DNA from: Rhipicephalus microplus | Taxonomy: Eukaryota; Arthropoda; Arachnida; Ixodida; Ixodidae | Assembly (NCBI RefSeq): GCF_043290135.1 | Contig: NC_134702.1 | Coordinates: 74,952,417 to 75,016,416 of the forward strand | Length of the DNA: 64,000 nucleotides | Reading direction: 5' to 3' | Shown here: positions 22,135 through 32,490 of the stretch, piece after piece | How the letters are laid out: the number at the start of each line of letters is the position of its first letter | How positions within the stretch are numbered: position 1 is the first letter of the stretch | The notes under the pieces: generated by a model | Told to the model about the DNA's origin: nothing | Databases searched by the model: none | What the model saw: the letters and a program-made list of their open reading frames with translations, nothing else | Position numbers and translations under genes: made by a program

Positions 22135-25100
22135 CTAAGAAGGCGTGCTGTTGCACTGCATGACTGACTTTAGCACTATGTTTATGCTTCACCGCACTAC
22201 ATCTCTGTGTTTTGGTAGAGATCATTAAATGTAATTCGTGCCCCGCCGTGGTGGTCTAGTAGCTAAGGTACTCGGCTGCTGAACCGCAGGTCACGGGATC
22301 GAATCCCGGCTGCGGCGGCTGCATTTCCGATGGAGGCGGAAACGTTGTAGGCCCGTGTGCTCAGATTTGGGTGCACGTTAAAGAACCCCAGGTGGTCGAA
22401 ATTTTCGGAGCCCTCCACTACAGCGTCTCTCATAATCATATCATGGTTTCGGGACATTTAATCAATCAAATCTAATTCGTCATTATGAAGGAAAAATAAG
22501 GCTCTGGCTTTCTATATTCATAGCACACCAAGCACATTAAATTACCCCTCAACCCCACCAATGTCGTAGCAACATAAACTCCTGAGTAATATTTTGCCGC
22601 ATCAATTTAATACATGAATTTGTCGTCAAATCCATTATTATTTTCTAGCGTGCTCAAAAAAAGCACAGGAGTCATTCCTAGCGTGCTTCAAAAAAAAAAA
22701 AAGCACAGGAGACATCCCCTTTATTCGCAACACTGTAAAGCAGTTATTTCTGTGAACCAGACACCTACTCCTTCATTATTTTGCCTCCTCATTATCATTA
22801 CTGCCCCAAGAAAAACCTCATGATGTAGTCAGTGTCAGAACAACTGTAATTTAACAATGCCTTATAGATCAGTTTTCTTTCTTGCTGTACCAATGCCATT
22901 TGACATATTTCTCAGACTTTTCTGCCCAACGAGACAATTTCGAATTTTATTTGGAGCTTTGTTCAATCAGTGGTCACAGAAAAACGAGTTTCATTCCGAA
23001 ACTAAAAAATATCAGTGTTGTGCCGATGAGCAGCCTGCCCTCCAAGGTTTGCACCATTGCTCTTTATAACTGGCTGTTCTGTGTCAGCAGCCTACTTTTG
23101 CATGCAGTTTACTCCATTACTTCAACAGACACAGTACCTGATGCCAACTACCAGCAGAAAAGTGGTTAGTAAATACTTTCAATGAATAATCATGACAGAT
23201 TCACATGAACAACTTTTCATTAAAAATTTGATAAGCAAAATTCATGTATTGGTCACTGAATGTGTTTCTTCTGTGGGAGAGAGATCTGAATCCCTGTTGC
23301 AGTAATGCTAAGCACCGAGTTAGTGCCAAACACCCGTTTTGTCAGGTAGAGCTACTACACCTTAAGCAGCTTCGGTTAATGAGAAAAGCTTACCTTATAC
23401 TTATTTCGATCTTGGAACGTCGTGCTATGTGTTGCTTTCTGCAGCTGCCATTTCATTTTTCAGGCTGTGCACAGGAAAGGTTGCCCGTTGAAGAATTTCT
23501 GGGGATTTATTGACGGAACAGCTAGACGAATTTGTCGACCATCAACTAGACAAGAAGACTATTTTTCTGGGCACAAACACTATCATGCTGTGAAGTCTCA
23601 GGCATTGATGTGCGCAAATGGCATAACCTGTCAGTTGGATGGGCCATTTCCAGGTCGTCATTATGATGCTGGTATGAGAACTTTCCTTCAATTTCTCCTG
23701 CAAAGGTACCAGACTAACTGAATTGCCCTATGGAATACCATGTTGTTAATGAAACATTTCGCTTCAAACACATTGGCATGTCCTGGCAAGGTAGCATGCA
23801 CCTCTATCACTTTCAGACGCCACTCGCTATTTCCATCAAAAAATGTTTTTGTTTGTTTCAACTCTCTATATTTGACCAAATAAGATGAACATACAGGCTT
23901 CCGACAAAAGTACAAGCGCAGTTTATTTTTTGCAGTTATGTACACAATTGTGTACATAGCGTCATAGAAGTCAAGAAACAGGAAAAAGTTTTTCAAGTGT
24001 GAAATTTGTACTAGCAGTTACGATCCTTGGTCATGCAGAGCGGCACTTCACATTTCTTGCAAAACACTCTTGATCTTCCTTAGCAACCTACATACTTGCA
24101 TCTAGAAGGAAGCGTTTGGTCCCGAGCTTCTGACAAATGATTCGTTCCATCGTAGCGTGCATCCGAGCAAGGCTGTCGAAAGCGGGCTTTCCTCTCCTCA
24201 GGAACATCCGCCGGTTCGACTTTGTAGGAAGGCCTTCCACGCTTTCTTGTGTTTTGTACAATGCTGATGAGAGCCTCAGTGATTTGCAGACGGAAGTGCA
24301 GAAGATCAAGTAGCTTTGATCGCCGTGTGTGTGCATTCTAACGCAAATACTCCATCCAAGCATTACAGACAGCTAGGTCTACAAAATGGAATATCGCCCT
24401 CAGCGTCCATTTCATTGACCTGATCTTGGTGCGGTACAAGCTCAAGAGAAAGTCCATCTTGTCCACGCCTCCCATACTTCGATTGGAATTGGGCGATGAC
24501 CTCCGGCTGCTTCACTAATATGTGTTCACGCTTAGTTTTGTCCCACCTCCTGACATCCTCTTCATTACCAATGCCAACAAAGTTGGACGCGACCGACATA
24601 TCATTGTTGTCTTTCCAGATCACTACTACAACATCATCAGTTGTGACGTATTCAGCAGAGTATCCCCGCGGCTTTTTGTTAGATCACCTTTTTGGATTCA
24701 AGAGGGCACTTTCCCAGCCTGTTTTTTCGCACAGTTCCAGCTGCCTAAATTCTGTGCTCTCGTAGCTGGCGAAGGCGAAACACTGATGTAAAGTAGTTAT
24801 CAAAGTAAAGTTGGTAATTGCATCCATAAGAAATTCTTTTAGATAGATGCAATACAACACCAGAACAAAGACCGTATTCTTTCTTCAGGTCAGCGGGAAT
24901 CATGTTTTTCCCCTGGTATATTGCAAAGTCGTAAAGTAAACCACTGCTACCACACAGAGCAAACACTTTTATGCCCGAGGAAGATGGCTTGCCTTTCACA
25001 TACTGCTTTATGGAAAGCTGGCCTTTAAACGGAATCATTTGCTCGTCGACTGAGCATTCCTGTTCAAGAGCCAGCTCCAACCATCGGTTTCGTATGAGCT

Positions 25101-28100
25101 CCAGAAATGGACGCACTTTCCACAGGCGATCTTCACTGTAAAATCCAGAATCTTCTAGAACAAAGTGTAGATTATTTCGAAGCTTGAAAAAGCGCTTCTC
25201 CGTCATAGTTTCGCTGATGAGAGGAACCTTCATCATTGGGTTCCAATACAGCCTTACCCGAGGTAAGTGAATGACAACGACGCCCATCAGGTTATGCATA
25301 CCGAACAGCTTTCTCATTTCAGTGGCTGTGGTACTCACATTCTGCAGAGTTGTTTTCGCACTATATTGATTCCTGTTTTCTGCTATTACTCTAAAAATGA
25401 ACTCGGGCACGTACCTCGAAAAGTACGTGTATGGCGTACAAGTTTCATCCGCCTCCGGTGGCCACTCGTTGTGACCGCTGAAGTCGATGTCTGATGGGGG
25501 CGCGTAAACTTTCTTTTTCCACTTAAAGTTCTTCGGTACGTTGTCTTCAACACGTATTTCTTTTAATGGAGACCTGTCGCCCCCGTCTTCGCCTTCAGTG
25601 GAACTCGGCGTGTCACAATTTTCCTGCGGAACATCTTCCTGTGGAATGTCGTCTTCATCGTCGCTTTCATCGATATCAGACACATTCCCGGAAGAAACCT
25701 TTTCTAGTAGTCTGTCGGCTGTTTCTTTGGTTGCATGATGCGACTTTGCTTTGTAAAAATTCGCACAAGGCAAGCAAATAAAACCTGAAAAATAGCAGTG
25801 ACGTACGCGGTTAGACAGCAATTGGCGTGTGGTCCTCTTTTCTTCCACTATCACGCTTTGAACACAATTGTGACCATGCACTAAATGCTCCGCTGGCAAT
25901 GCATTCTTTTCCGTAACGCTCAGTATTTCCAGATACGCACATGTTCGTGTATAAGACACGGTCACCATATTTTTTTAGAGCCACATGACCTTTAGTAAAA
26001 GCAGGAGAAATCATCGAAGGAGCTCACCTGCGAAAACCGTCGTGTGCGCCGCCATGTTGTTTGTTTATGGTCGTAATTCCTTTATTATCCGGCAGATGGC
26101 CCTAAAAACTTCAGTGTTGCCAGACGAGGCACACACAAATTGTCCAAAGTTATTGAAAAGCTTCACTTTTGATTGTTTTCTCGTAAAACCGTAAAAATAA
26201 AATGTACACAATTGTGTACATAGCGTCTGAAAGGGCTATGATAGAAAATTCATGTAGGCTCATTTCAAAAGCATGCTACTTCGTATAATTGTACCCACTT
26301 GATGCTTAACACTTCTGTTTTGGCAAGTGAGTTCATCATGAAATGATGATGTACCACCAGCTTGAACAGACACCTTTACTTCAGACGGCACATATGTACC
26401 CGTTTGTCCATTTGTGTCTGCCCTCATTTATTAGTATAAGGGTGTTTGACTATTCAAAAATTCTAAATGACGAACTAAACAGTGTTTTGTTCGATTTGGT
26501 GTTTTAATCGAATGAACATTTGGAGTTCATTCAAACTACAATAATTGCAAATACCCAATGGCAAAATCTCAAAGCAACAAAGCTCTAGAAGAGCAAAAGA
26601 TCAAAACTCTTGTTTAAATGATTGGATTGTGAAGATACATTAATTTCACACTTTTACGGGATTACAAAGTATTCAGTCACCACCGCAATAACAAATTTTT
26701 GCTTTAAACTTCAGCGTTGCTGAAGAAAGTGTAACCTCAATTCTTTACCATAAGGTTCATGATAGGAATGTTATTCAAGAGCTGTTGGCAAAGTACCTCC
26801 TTTAATATTGGTGTAACTTCCATGTCCATCATAGAAATGAAAAAATACTTCAAAGACTGTATACTGCTGTATGTAAACACTCAGTTCACATAATGGTATA
26901 ATTTGGTGGTCAATATTATGGCGATGTTAATTTATTATAATGTGGATATTTGCTTGGAATTATGTGTTGTGGCACTCTACGATTGTCTTGGAAATGGGTG
27001 CCTTTCTGTTCAACTACTATTTGAATAGTACTCTATTCAATCAGGCATGAATTACGTATGATCACTATTCAATGTGTATTTGTTCATTTCTACATGTCAC
27101 TATGCAAGCCCCTAGTTATTACCAACCTTGCAAAGACAAACGCTCAACTAGTAATGTAACTTCTTCACTAGGCTTAAAGCAGTCGAAATTTTCTATATTT
27201 TATTGGCTTAATCTGCTCTAACCACTTCTTGCCCTTGAGATTTGACGAGGTGTCTTAAAGGAGCAGCGACACAATTTTAGATGTCCTGCAAGTGACATTT
27301 TTAAATTATTGGTATGCAGCATAAAAGTGTACTAACATGTTTTGAGACATTTTTGCTTTTATTAGTATGCAGTGTATTTAACGCTGTGCACACACTGGAG
27401 TAAACGAACACATCAAAAATATTTTCTTTGATTTGAAAGTTTCTATCACAGAGCATTAGCATGCCTCACTGCAATGAACATAATGTCAACTAGTCAACGC
27501 AGTTACTCTGAGTTTGTGAACACTACGTTCTGGGTGCCGCGTAAATTGCTAAATCACTGACAAGGTCACGGGAAGATTTCTGTCTTATTGTTGCTAATGC
27601 GCATTACAAGCAAATGATGACCAAAAGGAAAGCGACAAGCCACTGCAGCGCGTGCACTTGTTTACTTTCTGGAGGAATCAGAACTACCTCAAAAGTACTA
27701 AACAAAAAATAATTACTTCACTGTTAACCGCGGTATGTTCCAAACAGTAATTTTGTGTTTTCTTTTTGTGTGAACACTTAAATTGGTGTGATTACTTGTG
27801 TTTTTACAAACTCAGTGTGGTGCAGACACATTTCTATGTAGTGTGGACACATTCTGTGTGGTGTGGACACTCAGTGTTGAAAAACGTGCCCTCATTGTGT
27901 AAGTGTTGTGCTATGGCTATATGTATAGCCTTAGCACAAGGCTATATGTAGAGCCTTGTGTTTGCTACAAAATGTGCGATGTCGACTTTTGTGCTAGAGG
28001 AGTAGCCGGCGCCACGCATTGGCACCAACCTCTCCTTATATACATTTATTTTTTAAAAAATACAGATCTGCTGCTAGCAAGTGACTAGTTGCTGTCTTCC

Positions 28101-29627
28101 AGTAACGTCACACTGCCATGAAAAATCGATTAAAGGTCAACAGCCCTCTACCCTTTTCAATTTCTCATATTCAGTGGTACCTTGAGAACACAGCAGGATA
28201 TATGCTGCTTCCTTCTCTGTCTCATGGTCACAGTTTTTTTCTTTTAGATGCGGAAGCATCTTATACTCGCGCCTTGTAGTGCGCCGTCCGCACCGCTTCT
28301 CGAACATTCGACAGCTGACGCGCGCGCATGCACCGTCGCGCCGTCACCCACTCTTCCACCATCTTTGCATCCCTTCCTCCTCTACACACCGCGCGCGCTT
28401 CACTCCTCCACCATCTGTGCACCCTTCCTCCTCTACACACCGCGTTCGACATCTACGATTCTCCTGATTCTCCAGTGGACGCGCATGTGGCGTCGCGCTT
28501 CGAGAACATTCAACAGCTGACAGTGCATGCGCCGTCGTGCTGTATATATACTCAAGGTCGGCGCTCGCTCGCTCAGTGGCCGCTCGTCGGTTGGTTTGTA
28601 CGGCGCGTCGACGTCCAAGGTCGCGGTGAAATGAATTCCAACGAATCCACAAACACAATGATCGACGTCCCTTCAACCAGCGCCGCCCTTTCGCATACGT
28701 GTGTACGTGTTCACTCATTTAACACCCCCTCCTACAACCACGTTAACCAATTTAGCCATCGACCCAAGTAAGTCGCAATTTAACACCCCATTTCACAACC
28801 ACTTTAACCAATTTAGCCATCGACCCAAGTAAGTCGCACTTTAACACCCCGTTAACCAATTATATGCTCCGCATCCTCCTCAGTGTTCCCCCGAGGGAAG
28901 CTGCGGGCAATTTTTTCACCTTGCCATGCTCTTCACTGTCCTGTTTCTGTATGCGTTAACTGGACACACCCCCATGATGGAGCACAGGTGTGTAGTCAAG
29001 CAGCTGGTACAGTCCAAAGATAGCTCCACAACTAGCAGAGGAAATATGCAACTGGCAGTTCAGCAAGTTCTCTTTACTATACTAAATTTGGTGGCACTAG
29101 TTTATTAACACTGTTGAACAACTCATTCTTCTCTGCAAGCTCAAGTCTACTGTTTCTGTAGCAGGATACCATGACTGATTATGCCATATAATGTTCAGTA
29201 TTGTTGAGCAGTTTTTTTTTCTGCAGGTATCCTAAAGGAGACTGCCCTCTACCGCAACTTGGAGACAGTTACTCAAGGCCGCACATATGTAATATACGGA
29301 GACCCCGCCTACCCACTCCAGCCACTGCTCTACAAGCCTTTTGGAGGTGCTTCTTTGCGTCCCCATGAGGTTAACTTCAATAAGCGCATGAGCTCAGTGC
29401 GGCAGGCCGTTGAGTGGGGCTTCGGCAGAGTCGTTGCAGACTTTGCCTCCATTGATTTTTATAAAGGCCAGAAGATGACTCGGCAGAGGGTGGGTCAGAT
29501 GTACAAAGTTGCAACATTGTTCTTAAACTGCCGTACTTGCATGTATGGCTGCCAAGTGTCTACATATTTTGATGTTACTCCACCCACCCTCAGAGAATAC
29601 CTTGTGCCATTTGAGATGCCAGCATAG
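21742..29627 (+). CDS. PIF/Harbinger transposase-like gene (HARBI1 type)
   Basis: Three coding blocks, 21742-22134, 23464-23671 and 29227-29627, join in phase to an open frame of about 333 codons, close to the usual 330-400 of this family. Block 1 is the helical N-terminus (FRFQKGDLEDLMEALLIPEE, CELELFFGRHSSVISSV). Block 2 holds LKNFWGFIDGTARRICRP, SGHKHYHAVKSQ and GPFPGRHYDAG. Block 3 holds VIYGDPAYPLQPLL, FNKRMSSVRQAVEWGFG and LFLNCRT. The catalytic residues D (FIDGT), D (HYDAG) and E (VEWGFG) are all present. Intron 2 has gtatga...ctgcag. Intron 1 has lost its GT (reads CTAAGA), so normal splicing is doubtful. It could be a decaying element or a host-used derivative. Confidence 0.8.
22240..22472 (+). 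mobile_element. tRNA-derived SINE (Ruka-like) with 8-bp duplications
   Basis: A complete copy inside intron 1 of the Harbinger-like gene. It has the gccccgccgtggtggtctag head, an A-box region (tagctaaggtactcgg), a B box (gggatcgaatcccgg), the aagaaccccaggtggtcg core and the tctctcataatcat tail. taattcgt at 22232-22239 is repeated at 22473-22480 as the target duplication. Transcribed by RNA polymerase III in this family (established). It is not a functional tRNA gene because no tRNA cloverleaf continues after the B box. Confidence 0.88.
22645..22716. repeat. Tandem pair of about 35 bp with A-rich loop
   Basis: tagcgtgct(c/tc) followed by an A run, then agcacaggag(t/a)cat(t/c)cc, occurs twice in a row. 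Each copy also forms a gtgct / agcac stem around the A run. Confidence 0.6.
23464..23671 (+). other. Harbinger-like gene, coding block 2 (first two catalytic D)
   Basis: The acceptor is tttttcag ending at 23463 and the donor is g|gtatga at 23672. It contains the FIDGT Asp and the GRHYDAG Asp of the DDE_4 nuclease core, plus the GHKHYHAVK block. It ends with one base of a split Gly codon completed at 29227. Confidence 0.82.
23938..23963. repeat. Palindromic flank repeat, left
   Basis: Contains the perfect 18-bp palindrome tgtacacaattgtgtaca followed by tagcgtc. The same string, in the same orientation, is at 26202-26227. The two lie just outside the piggyBac coding region. Confidence 0.8.
24019..26057 (-). 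pseudogene. piggyBac-type transposase, degenerate
   Basis: Minus strand, inside intron 2 of the Harbinger-like gene. The probable first exon starts at the ATG at 26057 (MAAHTTVFA, then a gtgagc donor). The long open part (25790-24745) has an acidic N-terminal stretch (DIDESDDEDD), ECSVDEQMIPFKGQLSIKQY with the first catalytic Asp, GSSGLLYDFAIYQGK, and QLYFDNYFTSVFRLRQLRE with the second. After frameshifts near 24748 and 24476 the MGGVDKMD block with the third Asp appears in another frame. A Cys-rich tail (FCKKCEVPLC) follows. Stops lie near 24692, 24341 and 24061. It is not translatable in full. Confidence 0.85.
26202..26227. repeat. Palindromic flank repeat, right
   Basis: The same palindrome plus tagcgtc as at 23938-23963. 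With the left copy it brackets the piggyBac relic at a distance of about 2.26 kb. Confidence 0.8.
26441..27113. mobile_element. Probable hAT-like MITE, decayed
   Basis: The left end, agggtgtttgactattcaaa, and the many ATTCAA/TTGAAT words resemble the common animal hAT MITE end in which aggggtgtgcgaatattcgaa is typical. The right end, gcaagcccctagtt, could be the other terminus. No target duplication could be fixed. Confidence 0.35.
27252..27300. mobile_element. TTAA-type element end (fragment)
   Basis: ttaaaggagcagcgacac resembles the inverse of ggcactgctcctttaa at 32468-32486. Both carry TTAA, the target of piggyBac-type elements. They lie 5.2 kb apart with other genes between, so they are probably ends of separate copies. 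Confidence 0.35.
27915..27959. repeat. Two adjacent perfect hairpins
   Basis: ggctatatgtatagcc (27915-27930) folds on itself. acaaggct..agccttgt (27936-27959) folds around atatgtag. The loops share the word ctatatgta, so the second is probably a diverged duplicate of the first. Confidence 0.6.
28542..28600 (+). promoter_or_regulatory. TATA-like promoter candidate
   Basis: tatatata at 28542-28549 with a GC-rich stretch and gctcgctcag about 25-30 bp downstream, where an initiator would be expected. Sequence inference only. Confidence 0.3.
28718..28860. repeat. Short tandem repeat with AAGTAAGTCGCA units
   Basis: Two and a half copies of a unit of about 58 bp: atttaacaccc, acaaccacgttaacca, atttagccatcgacccaagt, aagtcgca. 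Copies differ by a few bases and by a deletion in the last. Each contains a ccaagtaagt that resembles a splice donor. Confidence 0.7.
29227..29627 (+). other. Harbinger-like gene, coding block 3 (catalytic E)
   Basis: The acceptor is tttttctgcag ending at 29226; the stop is TAG at 29625-29627. It contains GDPAYPL, PFGG, FNKRMSSVRQAVEWGFG and the LFLNCRT helix typical of the DDE_4 C-terminus. The whole block is open. Confidence 0.82.
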
Positions 29628-29812
29628 CATATTGACTTGAGCATACAATGGATCCCTGTGTGTTGTGCAAGGCAGTTTGCTATTTGTGCGTAGCCGAGTT
29701 TTGATTTTGCAGCTAGTAGAAGAGAACCAAGACGTTCGGCTCTATTTTAACTGGCTTGTTGATAACCGGGACCTAATTGACTTTTATTCTATTATCATGA
29801 CAATATCTTGTA

Positions 29813-30740
29813 CAGTCAAACTCCGCTAGAACGAACGCCGCCTCAACGAAAAGTTCACGATTCCCCATCAGCAGTCCATAGGAGTCAAGGCATAAATATA
29901 GTCGCCACAACGAACACTTTTTGTTCAATCGTACCGCTTCAACGAAATTTTACGATGCAATTCGAGACTCAGATACTTACTGCTATGCAGTAAACCCAAT
30001 TTTTAACATTTAGATGCATATTCAGAGCCTGAAAATGCGTCAACGAAGCCTAAAACACATGTTGGCACCACAAGGACCGGGGCTGTTAAGCAAGCATGGG
30101 CGCCGTCATTGCTCGATAGCAGTGGTAATGAGACTGCCCTGCTAGTACACTCTAGCCCTGTTTTTGCCACTTGTTTGCTTTTGAGCCGCAGACAATCCGA
30201 AGCTGAAGCTCAGTTCATGGTTTCCTCCACGCAGTTACAGGGTGCAACCTCGGAACGATGCCTTTTCTGGTTCCGATGCTTATCGTTATGTTCGTGCTTG
30301 GCCAGTGTGGTAAGTAACAAGAGTGGCTGTTCGTCTGCATTATCAACAAAATCAGCTAGCTGCGAGTGATGAATGAGAAGAATGGTATAGAATAATGCAA
30401 AAGGCGCCGCTCCACGATACTCTGCCTCTATCTCGGCGTTGTCGGATACTTTTGATGGCGGACAGCTGATGGTGTGAATGTGTTATTGCAACTGTTTGGT
30501 TCGTTCACTATGGTGGTTTCAGGTGTTGTTTCAGCGTGCTTTTGACCATTGCCTCGCTATACATGGGTTAGAAGCACGTCGTGTCGCTGCTGGGAAAGAA
30601 TAGTAAGCAGCGGGCATTTTTTTAAATATTGAGAATAAACGTTTCTTTGTTCTGCTAGCTCAGATCAGCTATATTGTTTATTTTACTACAACGAAATCTT
30701 TTCCTTGCCGTGTCAGTTTCGTTGTAGGGGGGTTCGACTG
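29813..30740. mobile_element. Tigger/pogo-like MITE with TA duplications
   Basis: The left end, cagtcaaactccgctagaac, and the reverse complement of the right end, cagtcgaaccccccta caacgaa, match the pogo/Tigger terminal pattern CAGTCGAACC....AACGAA. TA precedes (29811) and follows (30741) the element, as expected for Tc1/mariner-class insertion. The interior of about 880 bp has no transposase; repeated caacgaa words inside suggest subterminal repeats. Non-autonomous. Confidence 0.82.
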
Positions 30741-30742
30741 TA

Positions 30743-31659
30743 TTAGCTTTGTTGCTGATGTCATGATTTAAAGAGGCTACAAAGTCTGAAAAAAAGAATA
30801 ACATGAGAGTGCACAATAATTTCTTGTACTTGCAAAAACAGTCTTCCTCAACATTCCTTAACAGTCTTCCTTAACCTTCAATGTAGTCCCCTTCTGCATT
30901 CACACACTTCTGCATACAGTGCTATTATGGCTGGTGATAGCTTTGCGATGAGGTTTGCGATGAGGAGGCCCTTCAGGAGATTCTATATTATGACTGAATC
31001 TCTTAACTGAGCTAAACATAGGTTCCCTTTCAGCAATATGTACCTTTCACAAATAAAAAATAGAAAACATCAATTGAAATTAAGCGAATATAGTGGGTGT
31101 GATGCTACTCTGGCTATTGCAGCTATTTCTGATTGTGCTCTTGCCATTAACATATATATAGGTACCATAAAGCTTTGTTTATTCATAGATCATGAACAGT
31201 TCTCATTGCCATAGAGCTGTACCATGTGGTCAAGTCCTTCAGTGTGACGGCAGCACTGCAGTGCCAGAACCAAAAATCTAGTGGCTAAAAAGGCAATAAT
31301 AAGACGGTATCAGTGAGTGGCTGGACATGAGTGGGTGCCAGTTTCCGTTGACGTTTCCTCTGCTCGGCGTGCTCATGTATACGCATGCCTTTTTCACCCC
31401 CATTGTTCTCACCTCCATCATCAATATTCACTAGCAACCATAGAAAAACTGAGGAATATGGAATCGTGGCATGGCAAACCATTCTGAGTTCTGTCCTCTT
31501 CTGAGCTGTAATTCTGCATACAACGCTGGACCGAGCAGTGATGAGGCAGCTGGCGACGCGTGTTTGGGCTACGCTGGCTGGTAAGACATACGAACGCTGC
31601 GTGATTGTTACCTCGCAATGATTGTAGCTTGAAATTACCAAGTCGACGCTCACAGCTTC
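30743..31659. other. No supported gene
   Basis: Mixed AT-rich sequence between two MITEs. A 195-codon minus-strand open stretch (31285-31872) overlaps the terminal repeat of the next MITE and has no family signal. Confidence 0.4.
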
Positions 31660-32186
31660 AAGCCCAAACTCCATAAGCGCGAAAATGCACGCGACAGCGA
31701 CGAGCGACGCTATGAGCGACGAAACAGGGCGTTCGCGCGACGTGTCGCGTGCTCGTTTTCGCGCGATCGCTCGGTTCTCCAGATTTGGAAACCGTCGCTC
31801 ATCGCCCGGAAGTGCTGGGCTCAAGCAGCCAATAGCGAAAAACCGGAAAAGACGAAGACTACATAGGTGCACGTGACCCTGCCCGAGTCACGTATGCGCA
31901 ACAAGAAATAACGCAATGTTTATTACGCATGCACATATAAAAAATGCTGCAAGGCAATAATAAACACTTTCCGTTCCATTACACAACAATATATCTTATT
32001 TTTAAATTGCAAACCGGTTTTCTTGGTGCGAGTAGACGGCCTCATGCCAGCAACAGTGGAATTCGCTCGCCGAAGCCGTCGCGTGAATGAGGTTTGCCTG
32101 CGCTAGCGACTGATCACGCGACGCCGATCTACGTCGCGTCGCTCGTCGCTGTCGCGTGCATTTTCGCGCTTATGGAGTTTGGGCTT
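31660..32186. mobile_element. MITE with perfect 51-bp terminal inverted repeats
   Basis: 31660-31710 is the exact reverse complement of 32136-32186 (51 of 51 bases, starting aagcccaaactccataagcg). The ends are rich in cgacgagcgacgc motifs, and further cgcgac words continue inward. The element is 527 bp, has no ORF of note and an AT-rich centre. The perfect arms suggest recent insertion or gene conversion. The flanks (ttcaa left, ttcat right) give only a partial target duplication, so the superfamily is unresolved. Confidence 0.85.
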
Positions 32187-32490
32187 CATGATAAATTACC
32201 CGAAGCGGCATCACGAAAACGCAGAACTCACACGAACGCGCTGTGAACAGAGCAAAACAAAGCACGTGAAACCGTTGCCAGGCATGACGTCATCGCTGCT
32301 CGCTCGATGTCGCTCAGTGCCTGAGGCATGGCCTACGAGCTTGCTGAACACTACAAAATACTGTCGATGTCTCGTGGCCTTGATTGCCGCCATTGCGCCT
32401 TTGGACGCTCTTTGCTCTACAAATAGAAATAGAACCGAATGAACGCCGCATCTCAAGTTTGACATTGGGGGGCACTGCTCCTTTAAAATG
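32187..32490. mobile_element. Fragment ending in TTAA-type terminus
   Basis: A moderately GC-rich block that ends ggggggcactgctcctttaa at 32466-32486, an end type also seen (inverted) at 27252. Probably the right end of a non-autonomous element into which the 527-bp MITE may have inserted. Confidence 0.35.

Larger units (their letters stand above)
28246..28886. mobile_element. Compact unclassified element in Harbinger intron
   Basis: The start, agatgcggaagcatcttata, and the end, tatgctccgcatcct, are inverted versions of each other over about 18 bp. Inside are CT-rich tandem units (ccaccatctgtgcacccttc, near 28365-28440), a second cgaacattc.acagctgac copy near 28500, tatatatactcaaggtcggcgc near 28542 (a TATA-like promoter with a downstream TCGCTCGCTCAG start-like motif), and a short ORF from 28631. 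The GC content is far above the surrounding intron. It looks like an inserted non-autonomous element or a solo promoter unit. Confidence 0.5.

Noticed and set aside
22255..22320. tRNA gene
   Set aside because: A and B boxes are present but the cloverleaf does not close and the sequence continues as a SINE with target duplications.
28240..28270. Helitron 3' terminus
   Set aside because: A hairpin is present, but the CTRR end is not at the expected distance and no second terminus or helicase was found.
31285..31872. 195-codon minus-strand gene
   Set aside because: It runs into the terminal inverted repeat of a MITE and shows no family signal.
27252..32486. A single 5.2-kb TTAA-flanked element
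   Set aside because: The two matching ends enclose a Harbinger exon and two complete MITEs; separate fragments are far more likely.
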